Shown: positions 1-9,582 of the stretch, piece after piece
How positions within the stretch are numbered: the first letter of the stretch is position 1
How the letters are laid out: every line of letters starts with the position of its first letter
Assembly (NCBI GenBank): GCA_007125455.1
Contig: SLDE01000098.1
Location: 1-29,918 of the forward strand
Length of the DNA: 29,918 nucleotides
Direction of reading: 5' to 3'
DNA from: Ectothiorhodospiraceae bacterium
GTDB lineage: Bacteria > Pseudomonadota > Gammaproteobacteria > Thiohalomonadales > Thiohalomonadaceae
Position numbers and translations under genes: made by a program
Notes under the pieces: model-generated
The model's input: only the letters and a program-made list of their open reading frames with translations
Told to the model about the DNA's origin: nothing
Database searches by the model: none

Positions 1-541
1 CCCGGATCCCGCCCACCCCGAGCAGGCGCTGCAGGTATTCGGCAAAGTGTAACACCAGATAAACCACCGCACAGGCGACCAAAATCGCCAGATAGAGGGG
101 GGCCTGGTCCACCAGCCCCTCCCCCTGCTGCCGCCAGACCAAAACGGCGGTGATTGCCCCAGGCCCCGCCAACAGGGGAATAGCCAGTGGTACCAGGGCG
201 ATATTCTCCTTGCGGATCCCCTCCTCCTGCTCCTCGGCGCTGCCACGGATCCCGCTAGGGATCAGCGCCAGTAACTGCAGCGCGTAGATAAAGAAGATAA
301 ACCCCCCGGCGATCTGAAAGGCAGGCATGCTGATCTGAAAGAAACGCAGGATGGCATCACCGCTCAGGGCAAACAGACTCAGGATCACCCCGCTGCTGAC
401 GCAGGCGGTGGCCGCCATACGCCGTCGCTCGGCAGTCGTATTGTTGCTGGTGAGCGACAAAAACATCGGCATATTGCCCAGCGGATCCATGATGATCAGC
501 AGCGGCAACAAGATCATGAAAAAGGTCTGAAAATCCAACAC
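1..541 (-). CDS. MarC/YhgN family integral membrane protein (partial, 3' end outside window)
   Basis: About 180 codons are present and the C-terminus runs off the left edge. The N-terminal region reads LLIIMDPLGNMPMF and a later segment reads VPLAIPLLAGPGAIT. These are the two hallmark loops of the MarC family (UPF0056), here closest in feel to E. coli YhgN. Several hydrophobic stretches fit the family's six-helix inner-membrane fold. The molecular function of the family is not established; its link to multiple antibiotic resistance is historical. The start is ambiguous: GTG at 541 (AGGGAG 9 bases upstream), TTG at 538 (GGGGAG 5 bases upstream) or ATG at 517 (no ribosome site). The gene follows the M48 peptidase stop by 18 bases on the same strand, so the two are probably co-transcribed. 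Confidence 0.85.
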   Translation of the reverse strand, partial: MLDFQTFFMILLPLLIIMDPLGNMPMFLSLTSNNTTAERRRMAATACVSSGVILSLFALSGDAILRFFQISMPAFQIAGGFIFFIYALQLLALIPSGIRGSAEEQEEGIRKENIALVPLAIPLLAGPGAITAVLVWRQQGEGLVDQAPLYLAILVACAVVYLVLHFAEYLQRLLGVGGIR

Positions 542-559
542 AACTCCCCACTCCCTACC

Positions 560-1516
560 CTAATACCACCAACGCCCCAGCGGCCAGCGCCCGGGGTCCA
601 GCCGTCCGCCAGGCAGCGGGGCCGGACGGCGACGCACCAGCGGTGGCCAGGGCGCCTCCCCCTCCGTCTGCAGTGCCAACAGACGCCGCACCCGCTCGGC
701 GATCGGCGGGTGGGTACGCAGCATCGCGGGGATCGGCATGCGCCGGGCAGGAAACATCATCCGCTCCAACCAGCCGCCCTGCAACTGCTCAATACGCAGC
801 AGTGCCCGCGCCAGACCGGCGGGGTCACCACTGAGACGGGCCGCGTTCAGATCGGCGTCGTATTCGCGGGTGCGCGACAGGCCGAGCTGGGCCAGGGCGC
901 TGAGGTAGGGAGCCAATATCAGTAACAGGATCGCCCACCAGTTGATAGTCGCCTCCCCCAGCAACAGCAGGGGTAGGTTGATAAACAGCAACACCAGACC
1001 GAACAGCGAGAGCAAAGAGGTCATCCGCCCAATCTGATCGGCCAGCGCCATCACGCGCATGTCGTTGCTCTGCACATGGCTGAGTTCATGGGCCAACACC
1101 CCGACGACCTCATCCAGCTCCAGACTCTGCAAGAGGCCTTGGCTGAGGGCGATAGCCGATTGGCGCTGCTCCCCCACGGTAAAGGCGTTCACCGCGCCCC
1201 CGGGCAGATAGTACAGTACCGGCACCATCGTTAAGCCTGCCCGCTCAGTCAGGCTCACCAGGATCTGATAGAGCTGCGGGGCCTGCTCGGGGCGCAATGG
1301 ATAGCCTCCATAGAGGCGCATCACCCATGCGGGAGAGACCAGCGGGCGCAGAAACAGCAGCAGCACCCCGGCCACCCACAAGGCGAAAAGCCCGTCCACA
1401 CCCCACAATATCCACCCAAGCAGGGCCAGAAAGCCCCCCATAAGGGTCAATAGCAGGAATGTCTGCAGGCGATTTGACCAGGCATGGCGTCGCCAGTGGT
1501 TGTGCTTGTGTTGCAT
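560..1516 (-). CDS. M48 family membrane zinc metallopeptidase (HtpX-like)
   Basis: A protein of about 318 residues with two N-terminal membrane segments, the zinc motif HELSH at about residues 143-147, two further hydrophobic segments, and a later REYDAD motif whose Glu is the expected third zinc ligand. This is the architecture of M48B peptidases such as HtpX, which cut misfolded membrane proteins at the cytoplasmic face. HtpX is usually about 290 residues, so this is a somewhat longer relative and I do not assign the name. GTG 1528, ATG 1519 and ATG 1516 are all in frame. GGAGG lies 5 bases before ATG 1516, which is therefore preferred. It is the first gene of a probable two-gene operon with the MarC-type gene. 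The tRNA operon terminator lies just upstream. Confidence 0.85.
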   Translation of the reverse strand: MQHKHNHWRRHAWSNRLQTFLLLTLMGGFLALLGWILWGVDGLFALWVAGVLLLFLRPLVSPAWVMRLYGGYPLRPEQAPQLYQILVSLTERAGLTMVPVLYYLPGGAVNAFTVGEQRQSAIALSQGLLQSLELDEVVGVLAHELSHVQSNDMRVMALADQIGRMTSLLSLFGLVLLFINLPLLLLGEATINWWAILLLILAPYLSALAQLGLSRTREYDADLNAARLSGDPAGLARALLRIEQLQGGWLERMMFPARRMPIPAMLRTHPPIAERVRRLLALQTEGEAPWPPLVRRRPAPLPGGRLDPGRWPLGRWWY

Positions 1517-1576
1517 CATCCCCTCCACCGTTCATTGTGGCGCAGCGGGACGATAATGTCAGCGGCGGAAAAGAAA

Positions 1577-1606
1577 AAAGGCGGCTATCGTACGATAGCC
1601 GCCTTT
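1577..1606 (-). terminator. Rho-independent terminator of the tRNA operon
   Basis: A perfect 30-base palindrome (15-base arms, core GGCGGCTATCGT) starts 5 bases after the CCA end of the last tRNA-Glu. On the minus strand it is followed by TTTTTTCTTTT, giving a GC-rich stem plus a U-tract. Confidence 0.9.
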
Positions 1607-1610
1607 CTAT

Positions 1611-1686
1611 TGGCGTCCCCTAGGGGAGTCGAACCCCTGTCGTCGCCGTGAAAGGGCGATGTCCTAGGCCTCTAGACGAAGGGGAC
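1611..1686 (-). tRNA. tRNA-Glu (anticodon TTC), copy 2
   Basis: 76 bases including an encoded CCA. The sequence is nearly identical to E. coli tRNA-Glu, with acceptor stem GTCCCCT/AGGGGAC, anticodon loop CTTTCAC and T-arm GGGGTTCGACTCCCC. It is the last gene of the Ala-Glu-Glu operon and is identical to the copy at 1769-1844. It is followed directly by a strong terminator. Confidence 0.97.
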
Positions 1687-1739
1687 ATAAACTTGTGGTA
1701 CTGCCTTATGCCCTCGTGAGCATAATTACTAACAAAAAA

Positions 1740-1762
1740 GGCGCCTATCCTTGATAGCCGCC
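1740..1762 (-). repeat. Degenerate copy of the tRNA terminator hairpin
   Basis: GGCGCCTATC and GATAGCCGCC pair around a 3-base loop with one mismatch, 7 bases after the 3' end of the first tRNA-Glu. It matches the stem of the intact terminator at 1577-1606 but has no good pairing beyond the core. The tRNA-Glu and its terminator were therefore probably duplicated as one unit, after which the internal terminator decayed and allowed read-through. Confidence 0.7.
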
Positions 1763-1768
1763 TGGATT

Positions 1769-1844
1769 TGGCGTCCCCTAGGGGAGTCGAACCCCTGTCG
1801 TCGCCGTGAAAGGGCGATGTCCTAGGCCTCTAGACGAAGGGGAC
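1769..1844 (-). tRNA. tRNA-Glu (anticodon TTC), copy 1
   Basis: 76 bases with encoded CCA, identical to the copy at 1611-1686. It lies 49 bases after tRNA-Ala and 82 bases before the second tRNA-Glu in one minus-strand operon. It supplies the substrate of GltX, encoded nearby at 4109-5515. Confidence 0.97.
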
Positions 1845-1893
1845 AAAAACCTTGCGTTTTTGTCGTGACCGGCTGGACGGTCATGAAAACATT

Positions 1894-1969
<76 letters not shown>

Positions 1970-1985
1970 GATGAAGCAGGCGTGC

Positions 1986-2013
1986 ATTCTAGCGAATTGT
2001 GCACTGTTGTCAA
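1986..2013 (-). promoter_or_regulatory. Proximal promoter of the tRNA operon
   Basis: On the minus strand, TTGACA (2013-2008) and TAGAAT (1991-1986) are separated by 16 bases. Transcription would start about 10 bases before tRNA-Ala. This is a near-consensus sigma-70 promoter. Confidence 0.75.
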
Positions 2014-2081
2014 GCAGTTGTGAAAAAGTTTTTGCTTTCTCTCCCCCGCCTGGACAAGCCTCTCTCCCTGAGAAGGCGCGC

Positions 2082-2110
2082 ACTATACCAGAGCCATTTT
2101 TCGATGACAA
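2082..2110 (-). promoter_or_regulatory. Distal promoter of the tRNA operon with GC-rich discriminator
   Basis: On the minus strand, TTGTCA (2110-2105) and TATAGT (2087-2082) are 17 bases apart and are followed directly by GCGCGCC. A GC-rich discriminator is typical of stable-RNA promoters under stringent (ppGpp) control. The start site would be about 2075, giving a leader of about 105 bases before tRNA-Ala. Confidence 0.65.
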
Positions 2111-2138
2111 ATAAAAATGCAGCAACCCCCAGGGCGTC

Positions 2139-2286
2139 CGCATACTTTTGAGGAGCAGGCGTAACCCCCTGATTTCTGGTCGTAGGTCGCAGGGATGCGA
2201 CCTTCGAGCCTACAGGGATGTATTCACGGCGTACCAAAAATCAGGGGGTTACGCCTGCTTGGGTAAGAACTTCATGTAAGTATGCG
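2139..2286. repeat. Nested palindromic intergenic element (REP/MITE-like)
   Basis: A perfect 22-bp inverted repeat (2154-2175 with 2238-2259, core GGCGTAACCCCCTGATTT) is enclosed by a 9-bp outer pair (2139-2147 with 2278-2286, CGCATACTT). It encloses an inner hairpin, GGTCGCAGGGATGCGACC, and a CTACAGGGATGTA motif. It lies between the tRNA promoters and the 3' end of glnS and contains no gene. The rest of the gap (2287-2418) holds no gene or clear terminator that I can see. Confidence 0.8.
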
Positions 2287-2418
2287 CTCACCCTGGCAGC
2301 GCCCCATGGGAAAGATACCAGAGAACAGCGTCAGGCCCTGTGATAACGGGTGCCAGCGCCTTCCCATTCTCTTTAAGACTGGCTTTCTTTCCGCCAAACA
2401 ACAGCTTGTGACACGATT

Positions 2419-4108
<1,690 letters not shown>

Positions 4109-4116
<8 letters not shown>

Positions 4117-5515
4117 GGCTGTTGGCCTCGATATGGGCAATGGCCTTGTCGATACGGCGCAGACAGGCCTCTTTACCGATCAGCTGCAGGGTCAGGTCGA
4201 GATCCGGCGAGGGTGAGCCCCCGGTGACCGCCAGGCGCAGCGGCATACCCACCTTGCCGAAGCCTACACCCAGCTCTTCCACCGTCTGGCTGATGGCATC
4301 ATGCAGCATGATGCGCTCCCAACTCTCCACCGCCACCAGCTTTTCACGCACGGTGCGCAGCGGTTCGAGGGCGGCCGCCTTAAAGGCCTTTTTGGCCGCC
4401 TTTTCATCGTAGCTATCGAAGTCGCGGTAGTAGAAGGCGCTGATCTCGGCCAGCTCCACCAGGGTGCGGGCGCGCTCACGCTGCGCCTCCACCACCTCGG
4501 CCAGGGGCGGGTAGACGGATGGGTCGATACCCAGATCCCCCATGTGGCGGCTGAGCAGACGGGCGATGCGATCCGGGTTTTCGTGCTTGATGTAGTGCTG
4601 GTTGAGCCAATGGAGTTTTTCGGTGTTGAAGGCCGAGGCGGCCTTGTTGACATCGTTGATATCAAACAACTCGACCATCTCATCCAGCGAGAATATCTCC
4701 CGATCTTCATGGGACCAACCCAGCCGTACCAAGTAGTTGAGCAGCGCCTCGGGCAGGATCCCCTCATCACGGTACTGCATAACGCTCACTGCGCCGTGGC
4801 GTTTGGATAGCCGCGCACCGTCATCCCCCAGGATCATCGGCACATGGGCATAGCGCGGTGGGGTCGCGCCCATGGCGTGCAGTAGGTTGATCTGACGCGG
4901 GGTGTTGTTGATGTGGTCGTCGCCGCGGATCACATCGGTGATCCCCATATCCTGATCGTCCACCACCACGGTCAGGTTGTAGGTGGGGGAGCCATCGCTG
5001 CGGCGAATGATCAGATCATCCAGCTCAGTGTTGGCGAAGGCCAGCCTGCCGCGCACCATGTCGTCAAAGGCGACCATCCCGTCCTGAGGGTTGCGGAAAC
5101 GGATCACATGGGGTTCGTTGGGGTCGATATCCTTGCCACGGCAGTGGCCATCATAGCGGGGCTTTTCCTTGCGCTGCATCTGTCCTTCACGCAGCGCCTC
5201 CAGGCGCTCCTTGCTACAGTTGCAGCGGTAGGCCTGATCGCTGTCCAGCAGTTGATCGATCACCTCGTTGTAGCGGTCAAAGCGCTGGGTCTGGTAGAAC
5301 GGCCCCTCGTCGTACTCCAGGCCCAGCCAGCTCATCCCCTCCAGGATCGCATTGACCGACTCCTGGGTGGAGCGCTCCAAATCGGTATCCTCCACACGCA
5401 GCACAAAACGGCCACCATGCTTGCGCGCATGGAGCCAGGAGAATAGCGCGGTGCGGGCACCACCAACGTGGAGATAGCCGGTCGGGCTGGGGGCAAAGCG
5501 GGTTTTCGTACTCAT
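4109..5515 (-). CDS. gltX: Glutamyl-tRNA synthetase
   Basis: A 468-residue class I synthetase that attaches glutamate to tRNA-Glu. APSPTGYLHVGGARTAL contains the HIGH-type motif at about residues 16-19, and LSKRHGA is the KMSKS-type loop. Cysteines in the CNCS and HCRGK region correspond to the zinc-binding insertion of bacterial GluRS. The ATG at 5515 gives the canonical N-terminus; a longer in-frame reading adds 40 residues that do not resemble the family. It is the first gene of a gltX-glnS operon, and its stop codon lies inside the start of glnS. Its cognate tRNA-Glu genes lie about 2.3 kb downstream on the same strand. Confidence 0.97.
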
Positions 5516-5561
5516 AATAGACTCGGGCCTGTTATCTGTATGTTGTCCTGCAAAGGCGGGG

Positions 5562-5567
5562 ATTATA
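5562..5567 (-). promoter_or_regulatory. Likely -10 element for gltX-glnS
   Basis: A consensus TATAAT on the minus strand, 46 bases before the gltX ATG. No convincing -35 hexamer is seen 16-18 bases upstream, so the promoter is provisional. Confidence 0.5.
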
Positions 5568-5619
5568 CCGATTAGCGACGCCTGGGGCGATGGTGATAAA
5601 GATAACGCGCTACTTTTAA

Positions 5620-5648
5620 TTGAGTTTTCCCTCAAGATCAGGCATTAT
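5620..5648 (+). promoter_or_regulatory. Likely infA promoter
   Basis: TTGAGT (5620-5625), a 17-base spacer, then CATTAT (5643-5648). This predicts a start near 5655 and an infA leader of about 58 bases. It is divergent from the gltX promoter in the same 197-base gap. Confidence 0.5.
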
Positions 5649-5712
5649 GCGCCGCTATCTCGACCCAGAGGGGTCGTTTATCCCAGTATCAATCAAGAGT
5701 GATAGAGACTGC

Positions 5713-5931
5713 ATGGCGAAAGAAGAAGGCATAGAAATGGAAGGGACGGTCGTCGAGACCCTCCCCAACACCACCTTTCGGGTAGAACTGGAAAACGGAC
5801 ACGTAGTGACTGCGCACATCTCCGGCAAGATGCGCAAACACTACATCCGCATCCTCACCGGTGACAAGGTCACGGTGCAGTTGACCCCCTACGACCTGAC
5901 CAAAGGGCGTATCACCTTCCGCGCCCGCTGA
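5713..5931 (+). CDS. infA: Translation initiation factor IF-1
   Basis: A 72-residue protein that binds the 30S A site and assists IF2 and IF3 in start-codon selection. The sequence GTVVETLPNTTFRVELENGH and the following GKMRKHYIRIL match the OB-fold of E. coli IF1 almost residue for residue. ATG 5713 gives the canonical MAKEEGIEMEG start; an upstream in-frame start would add 31 residues not found in the family. It is a single gene followed by a strong bidirectional hairpin. In E. coli infA also lies near clpA, and that order is kept here with a two-gene insertion between them. Confidence 0.97.
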   Translation: MAKEEGIEMEGTVVETLPNTTFRVELENGHVVTAHISGKMRKHYIRILTGDKVTVQLTPYDLTKGRITFRAR

Positions 5932-5967
5932 TCGGCTCAGCCCGGGTGGCCAATGGCCGCCCAGCCA

Positions 5968-5994
5968 AAAACGCCCGGCAATGCCGGGCGTTTT
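5968..5994. terminator. Bidirectional Rho-independent terminator between infA and the DUF2442 gene
   Basis: AAAACGCCCGGC and its complement GCCGGGCGTTTT flank a 3-base AAT core. Both strands read a GC-rich stem followed by U residues. It separates infA (plus) from the convergent DUF2442 gene (minus). Confidence 0.85.
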
Positions 5995-6016
5995 GCGTTG
6001 CGTGCAACCGGGAAAC

Positions 6017-6313
6017 TCAGCTGCGTCCCTCCAACCAGCCCTTGAAAGAGGCCTGACTCTCTCCGGAGCGTCTGCCGATAAGCAAACCTTCCACACTGAT
6101 ATCCTCATCCAGAGCTGGCCAGTGGATCCCCTGACCGCGTCCGGTTAAGCGCCACTGCGCTCTCTCTTCCTTGCTGGCGTGCAGCAGCCTGGGGTACCAG
6201 GCCAGTGGCACGGCTATGCTTCGGCCATCACTGAGATCAACACCAAGGGTATCATCGCTTATCTGAACGTCAACCGCACATGGTAGCGTCAGATCAGTCG
6301 CCAAAGTAGTCAT
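6017..6313 (-). CDS. DUF2442 domain protein
   Basis: A 98-residue protein. VQISDDTLGVDLSDGRSIAVPLAWYPRLLHA followed by IHWPALDEDISVEGLLIGR is the typical DUF2442 pattern (a WYPRL-like motif, then an HWPxLDEDISVxGLL motif). No biochemical function is established for the family. The ATG at 6313 overlaps the end of the DUF4160 gene by 20 bases, so the two are translationally linked. DUF4160/DUF2442 pairs occur together in many bacteria, often as mobile two-gene cassettes. A toxin-antitoxin-like role has been considered from this arrangement, but nothing in this sequence proves it. Confidence 0.85.
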   Translation of the reverse strand: MTTLATDLTLPCAVDVQISDDTLGVDLSDGRSIAVPLAWYPRLLHASKEERAQWRLTGRGQGIHWPALDEDISVEGLLIGRRSGESQASFKGWLEGRS

Positions 6314-6530
6314 TCCAAGCCTCCACAATCCTTTCGCGATTCTCAATAACATGCTTGTGAATGCGCGAAATCTCTGCACGAGCAAATCCGCCACTGCTTT
6401 GAAGCCTGGCCGGCTCCAGCCAAAACTTGGCAACCTTATCGTCCCGCTCAACATGAACGTGTACTGGTTCTATGCCGTCACCAGCATAGAAGAAAAAACG
6501 ATATGGTCCAATACGCATGACAGTGGGCAT
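6294..6530 (-). CDS. DUF4160 domain protein
   Basis: A 78-residue protein with the classic DUF4160 pattern: MPTVMRIGPYRFFFYAGDG, then EPVHVHVERDD, AKFWLEP and a C-terminal WNDYFGD. The HVHVE segment is strongly conserved in the family, but the function is unknown. ATG 6530 is preferred over ATG 6560 because AAGGA lies 9 bases before it and the family starts MPTV. It begins 36 bases after the clpA stop with no terminator between, so it may be read from the clpS-clpA transcript. It overlaps the DUF2442 gene by 20 bases. Confidence 0.85.
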   Translation of the reverse strand: MPTVMRIGPYRFFFYAGDGIEPVHVHVERDDKVAKFWLEPARLQSSGGFARAEISRIHKHVIENRERIVEAWNDYFGD

Positions 6531-6566
6531 ACCAACAATTCCTTTTGCTCCAACAAACATAGGCCG

Positions 6567-8819
6567 CTAGGAGACCAACTCCTTCTTGCCTTCAAAGGCA
6601 AAGCTGAGCTGGCCGTCCTCGACACCAATGCGCACGTGGCCACCGCCTTCGAGTACTCCGAACAGCAACTCCTCGGCGAGCGGCTTCTTGATGTGCTCCT
6701 TGATCACCCGCGCCATGGGGCGTGCGCCCATGCTGGGTTCGAAGCCGTGTTCGGCCAGCCAGGCGCGGGCCTCGTCGTCTAATTCGATACTGACCCCCTT
6801 CTCTTCCAGTTGGGTCTCCAGCTCCATGATGAACTTGTCCACCACGTTGACGATGGTGCGTGAGTCGAGCGGGCTGAACTGGATGATGGCATCCAGGCGG
6901 TTACGAAACTCGGGGCTGAAGTGACGCTTGATCACCTCCGAACTGTCGCTGCTGTGATCCTGCTCGGCGAAGCCGATGGAGCGGCGTGCCAGTTGATCGG
7001 CACCCAGATTGGTCGTCATCACGATGATCACGTTACGGAAGTCGGCCTTGCGCCCGTTATTATCGGTCAGGGTGCCGTGATCCATCACCTGCAACAACAG
7101 GTTGAAGACTTCCGGGTGGGCCTTTTCGATCTCATCGAGCAGCAACACCGCGTGGGGATGTTTGTTGACCGCCTCGGTGAGCAGGCCGCCCTGGTCGTAG
7201 CCCACATAGCCGGGAGGCGCACCAATCAGGCGGGAGACGGTGTGGCGCTCCATGTATTCGGACATGTCGAAGCGGATCAGCTCGATCCCCATGGTGCGCG
7301 AGAGCTGTCGGGTAACCTCGGTCTTGCCCACCCCGGTGGGACCAGCAAAGAGGAAGGAGCCGATGGGCTTTTGTTCTTGCCCCAGGCCAGAGCGGGACAT
7401 CTTGATCGCGCTGCCCAGCACCTCGATGGCCTCGTCCTGACCGTAGATCATCAGTTTGAGATCCCGCTCCAGGTGGCGCAGGTTCTCTTTGTCGGAGGTG
7501 GAGACGCTCTTGGGCGGAATACGGGCGATCTTGGCCACAATCTCCTCGATCTCCTTCACGCCAATGGTCTTCTTGCGCTTGGAGGGTGCCAGCAGACGCT
7601 GGCGGGCACCGGCCTCGTCGATCACGTCGATAGCCTTGTCGGGCAAGTGGCGATCGTTGATGTAACGCTCGGACAACTCCGCCGCCTCGCGCAGCGCGGG
7701 ACGGGTGAACTTGACCTCGTGGTGCTCCTCAAAACGCGACTTGAGCCCTTCGAGGATGAGGATGGTCTCCTCCACGCTGGGCTCGGGCACGTCGATCTTC
7801 TGGAAACGGCGGGTCAGCGCGTGATCCTTTTCGAAGATGCCGCGATACTCTTGATAGGTGGTGGAGCCGATACATTTGAGCTCGCCGGTGGCCAGCATCG
7901 GCTTGAGCAGATTGGAGGCGTCCATCGCCCCGCCAGAGGCGGCACCAGCGCCAATGATGGTATGGATCTCATCGATGAACAACACCGAACCGGGCTCGCG
8001 CTTGAGCTGGGCCAACACCGCCTTGAGGCGTTTCTCAAAGTCGCCCCGATACTTGGTGCCCGCCAGCAGGGAGCCCAGGTCGAGGGAGTAGATGGTGCTC
8101 TCGGCCAGCACTTCGGGCACCTCCTTGTCGACGATGCGCTTGGCCAAGCCTTCCGCCAGCGCGGTCTTGCCGACCCCGGCCTCGCCCACGAACAGCGGAT
8201 TGTTCTTGCGTCGGCGACACAGCACCTGGATGGTACGCTCGATCTCGTCCTTGCGCCCAATGAGCGGATCGATCCGCCCCTCAGCAGCGAGCTGATTCAG
8301 GTTGCTGGCATAGGCCTCCAGCGGGTTGGCCGATTCGCCCGCCGCGCCCTCACCCGCTTCTGCGGCGGAGTGTTCACCCTCCGGCTCGGCCTTGGCGATA
8401 CCATGGGCGATATAGTTGACCACATCCAGACGACTGACCAGGTGCTTGCCGAGGATGTAGACCGCCTGCGACTCCTTCTCGTTAAAAATCGCCACCAGCA
8501 CATTGGCCCCGGTGGCCTCGCCCTTCTCGGAGGATTGCACCTGAAACACCGCGCGCTGGATCACTCGCTGAAAGCCCAACGTCGGCTGAGTATCGATCTC
8601 GGAATCCTCGGCCAATTGCGGGATATGGCTGGCAAGAAACTCCACCAGATCCACACGCAGCGCCTCCAGATCGGCACCACAGGCCTTGATGATCGGTGCC
8701 GCTGCCGGATCGTCGAGCAGTGCAAGCAATAGATGTTCCACCGTCATAAATTCGTGACGATTCTCGCGCGCCTGCTTGAAGGCGTTATTCAGGGTGAACT
8801 CCAGCTCTTTGCTCAACAT
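6567..8819 (-). CDS. clpA: ATP-dependent Clp protease ATP-binding subunit ClpA
   Basis: A 750-residue double AAA+ unfoldase (E. coli ClpA has 758) that feeds substrates to the ClpP peptidase. In order: an N-terminal Clp repeat domain (about 1-145) that docks ClpS, an acidic Ala/Glu/Gly-rich linker, AAA1 with Walker A GEAGVGKT (about 212-219), AAA2 with GPTGVGKT (about 490), and the ClpP-docking loop as IGF in RRSIGFAEQ. The linker lacks the long coiled-coil M-domain of ClpB. GAGGT lies 7 bases before the ATG. clpS lies 84 bases upstream on the same strand. Likely substrates include proteins tagged by the SmpB/tmRNA system encoded at 28071-29036. Confidence 0.97.
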   Translation of the reverse strand: MLSKELEFTLNNAFKQARENRHEFMTVEHLLLALLDDPAAAPIIKACGADLEALRVDLVEFLASHIPQLAEDSEIDTQPTLGFQRVIQRAVFQVQSSEKGEATGANVLVAIFNEKESQAVYILGKHLVSRLDVVNYIAHGIAKAEPEGEHSAAEAGEGAAGESANPLEAYASNLNQLAAEGRIDPLIGRKDEIERTIQVLCRRRKNNPLFVGEAGVGKTALAEGLAKRIVDKEVPEVLAESTIYSLDLGSLLAGTKYRGDFEKRLKAVLAQLKREPGSVLFIDEIHTIIGAGAASGGAMDASNLLKPMLATGELKCIGSTTYQEYRGIFEKDHALTRRFQKIDVPEPSVEETILILEGLKSRFEEHHEVKFTRPALREAAELSERYINDRHLPDKAIDVIDEAGARQRLLAPSKRKKTIGVKEIEEIVAKIARIPPKSVSTSDKENLRHLERDLKLMIYGQDEAIEVLGSAIKMSRSGLGQEQKPIGSFLFAGPTGVGKTEVTRQLSRTMGIELIRFDMSEYMERHTVSRLIGAPPGYVGYDQGGLLTEAVNKHPHAVLLLDEIEKAHPEVFNLLLQVMDHGTLTDNNGRKADFRNVIIVMTTNLGADQLARRSIGFAEQDHSSDSSEVIKRHFSPEFRNRLDAIIQFSPLDSRTIVNVVDKFIMELETQLEEKGVSIELDDEARAWLAEHGFEPSMGARPMARVIKEHIKKPLAEELLFGVLEGGGHVRIGVEDGQLSFAFEGKKELVS

Positions 8820-8903
8820 GGCATTACCTCACTTTGGCCCCTATCATGGAGCGGCCCCGGCAGGTTTGCCAGGACACAACGCATTTATCGACCGATGAAT
8901 AGC

Positions 8904-9260
8904 TCACTCCGCCTCCATGCTGCACAACAACGGATGTTCGTGCTTGCGGGCATAGGCGTTCACCTGGGCCACCTTGGACTCGGCCACCTCACGGGTATAG
9001 GTGCCACAGACACCCTTGCCGTCATGGTGTACCGCCAGCATGACCTGCACCGCCTGGTGCCTGGCCATGCCGAAAAAGCTCTCCAACACGTGTACAACAA
9101 ATTCCATGGGGGTGAAGTCGTCATTCAACAAGAGCACCTTGTACATCGGTGGACGCTTTAGCGCCGGCTCCCCCTCCTGCACAGCGGTGCCATGGTCGTC
9201 CTGACGCGCGGGGGCATCATGGTCCGCCATGGCCAGTGGAAACGGGCATATCTCTTTCAT
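8904..9260 (-). CDS. clpS: ATP-dependent Clp protease adaptor ClpS
   Basis: A protein of about 118 residues that delivers N-end-rule substrates to ClpA. The core MYKVLLLNDDFTPMEFVVHVL, then QVMLAVHHDGKGVCG and the C-terminal KHEHPLLCSMEAE, match E. coli ClpS, including the NDD/TPM substrate pocket and the binding-pocket His residues. The start is uncertain. ATG 9260 is used here; GTG 9266 and ATG 9230 are also in frame, and none has a strong ribosome site. The N-terminal extension is family-variable. It is the first gene of clpS-clpA, divergent from the CspD-like gene as in E. coli. Confidence 0.95.
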   Translation of the reverse strand: MKEICPFPLAMADHDAPARQDDHGTAVQEGEPALKRPPMYKVLLLNDDFTPMEFVVHVLESFFGMARHQAVQVMLAVHHDGKGVCGTYTREVAESKVAQVNAYARKHEHPLLCSMEAE

Positions 9261-9305
9261 CGGCACAATTCTTGATATATTTAGTCAATTATTTAACAAT
9301 GTATC

Positions 9306-9513
9306 AGCCCGGATGTTGCATGAATTCGCGCGAAAATCGCGCAGGATATTGATTGTCCAGTGCATTTCCCGAAGGAGCGGTGTCGTTATTCATACACCCG
9401 ACTGAGGGAAATGTGCAGGGCAATCAATAGACTAGCGAGGGCGTGTGCAATTTATGCAATATCCGGGCTAGCATACACATCCCGGGTGGCTTTACCAAAT
9501 GAAATATCCGGGC
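9306..9513. repeat. Three copies of an ATCCGGGC motif between clpS and the CspD-like gene
   Basis: The 11-mer AATATCCGGGC occurs at 9458-9468 and 9503-9513 (plus), and a related ACATCCGGGC occurs inverted at about 9307-9316. The same divergent gap contains a small hairpin, GCGCGA-AAA-TCGCGC (9328-9342), and an imperfect pair TGCATTTCCC/GGGAAATGTGCA (9361-9414). The gap from 9267 to 9582 has no supported gene; it probably holds the two divergent promoters, which I cannot place with confidence. Confidence 0.5.
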
Positions 9514-9582
9514 AAGACTTGAAGCCCAACAGGGATACCACCACAGCATAGCCAAAGACTAAGTATGGGGTCACAAACATAT

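Noticed and set aside
6921..8732. A 603-codon open frame on the plus strand opposite clpA
   Set aside because: It lies wholly antisense to the well-supported clpA gene, matches no family I know, and is a by-product of high-GC codon use.
9360..9551. Small open frame (63 codons) in the clpS to CspD-like gap
   Set aside because: No ribosome site, no recognisable domain, and it overlaps the repeated motifs; insufficient support for a gene.
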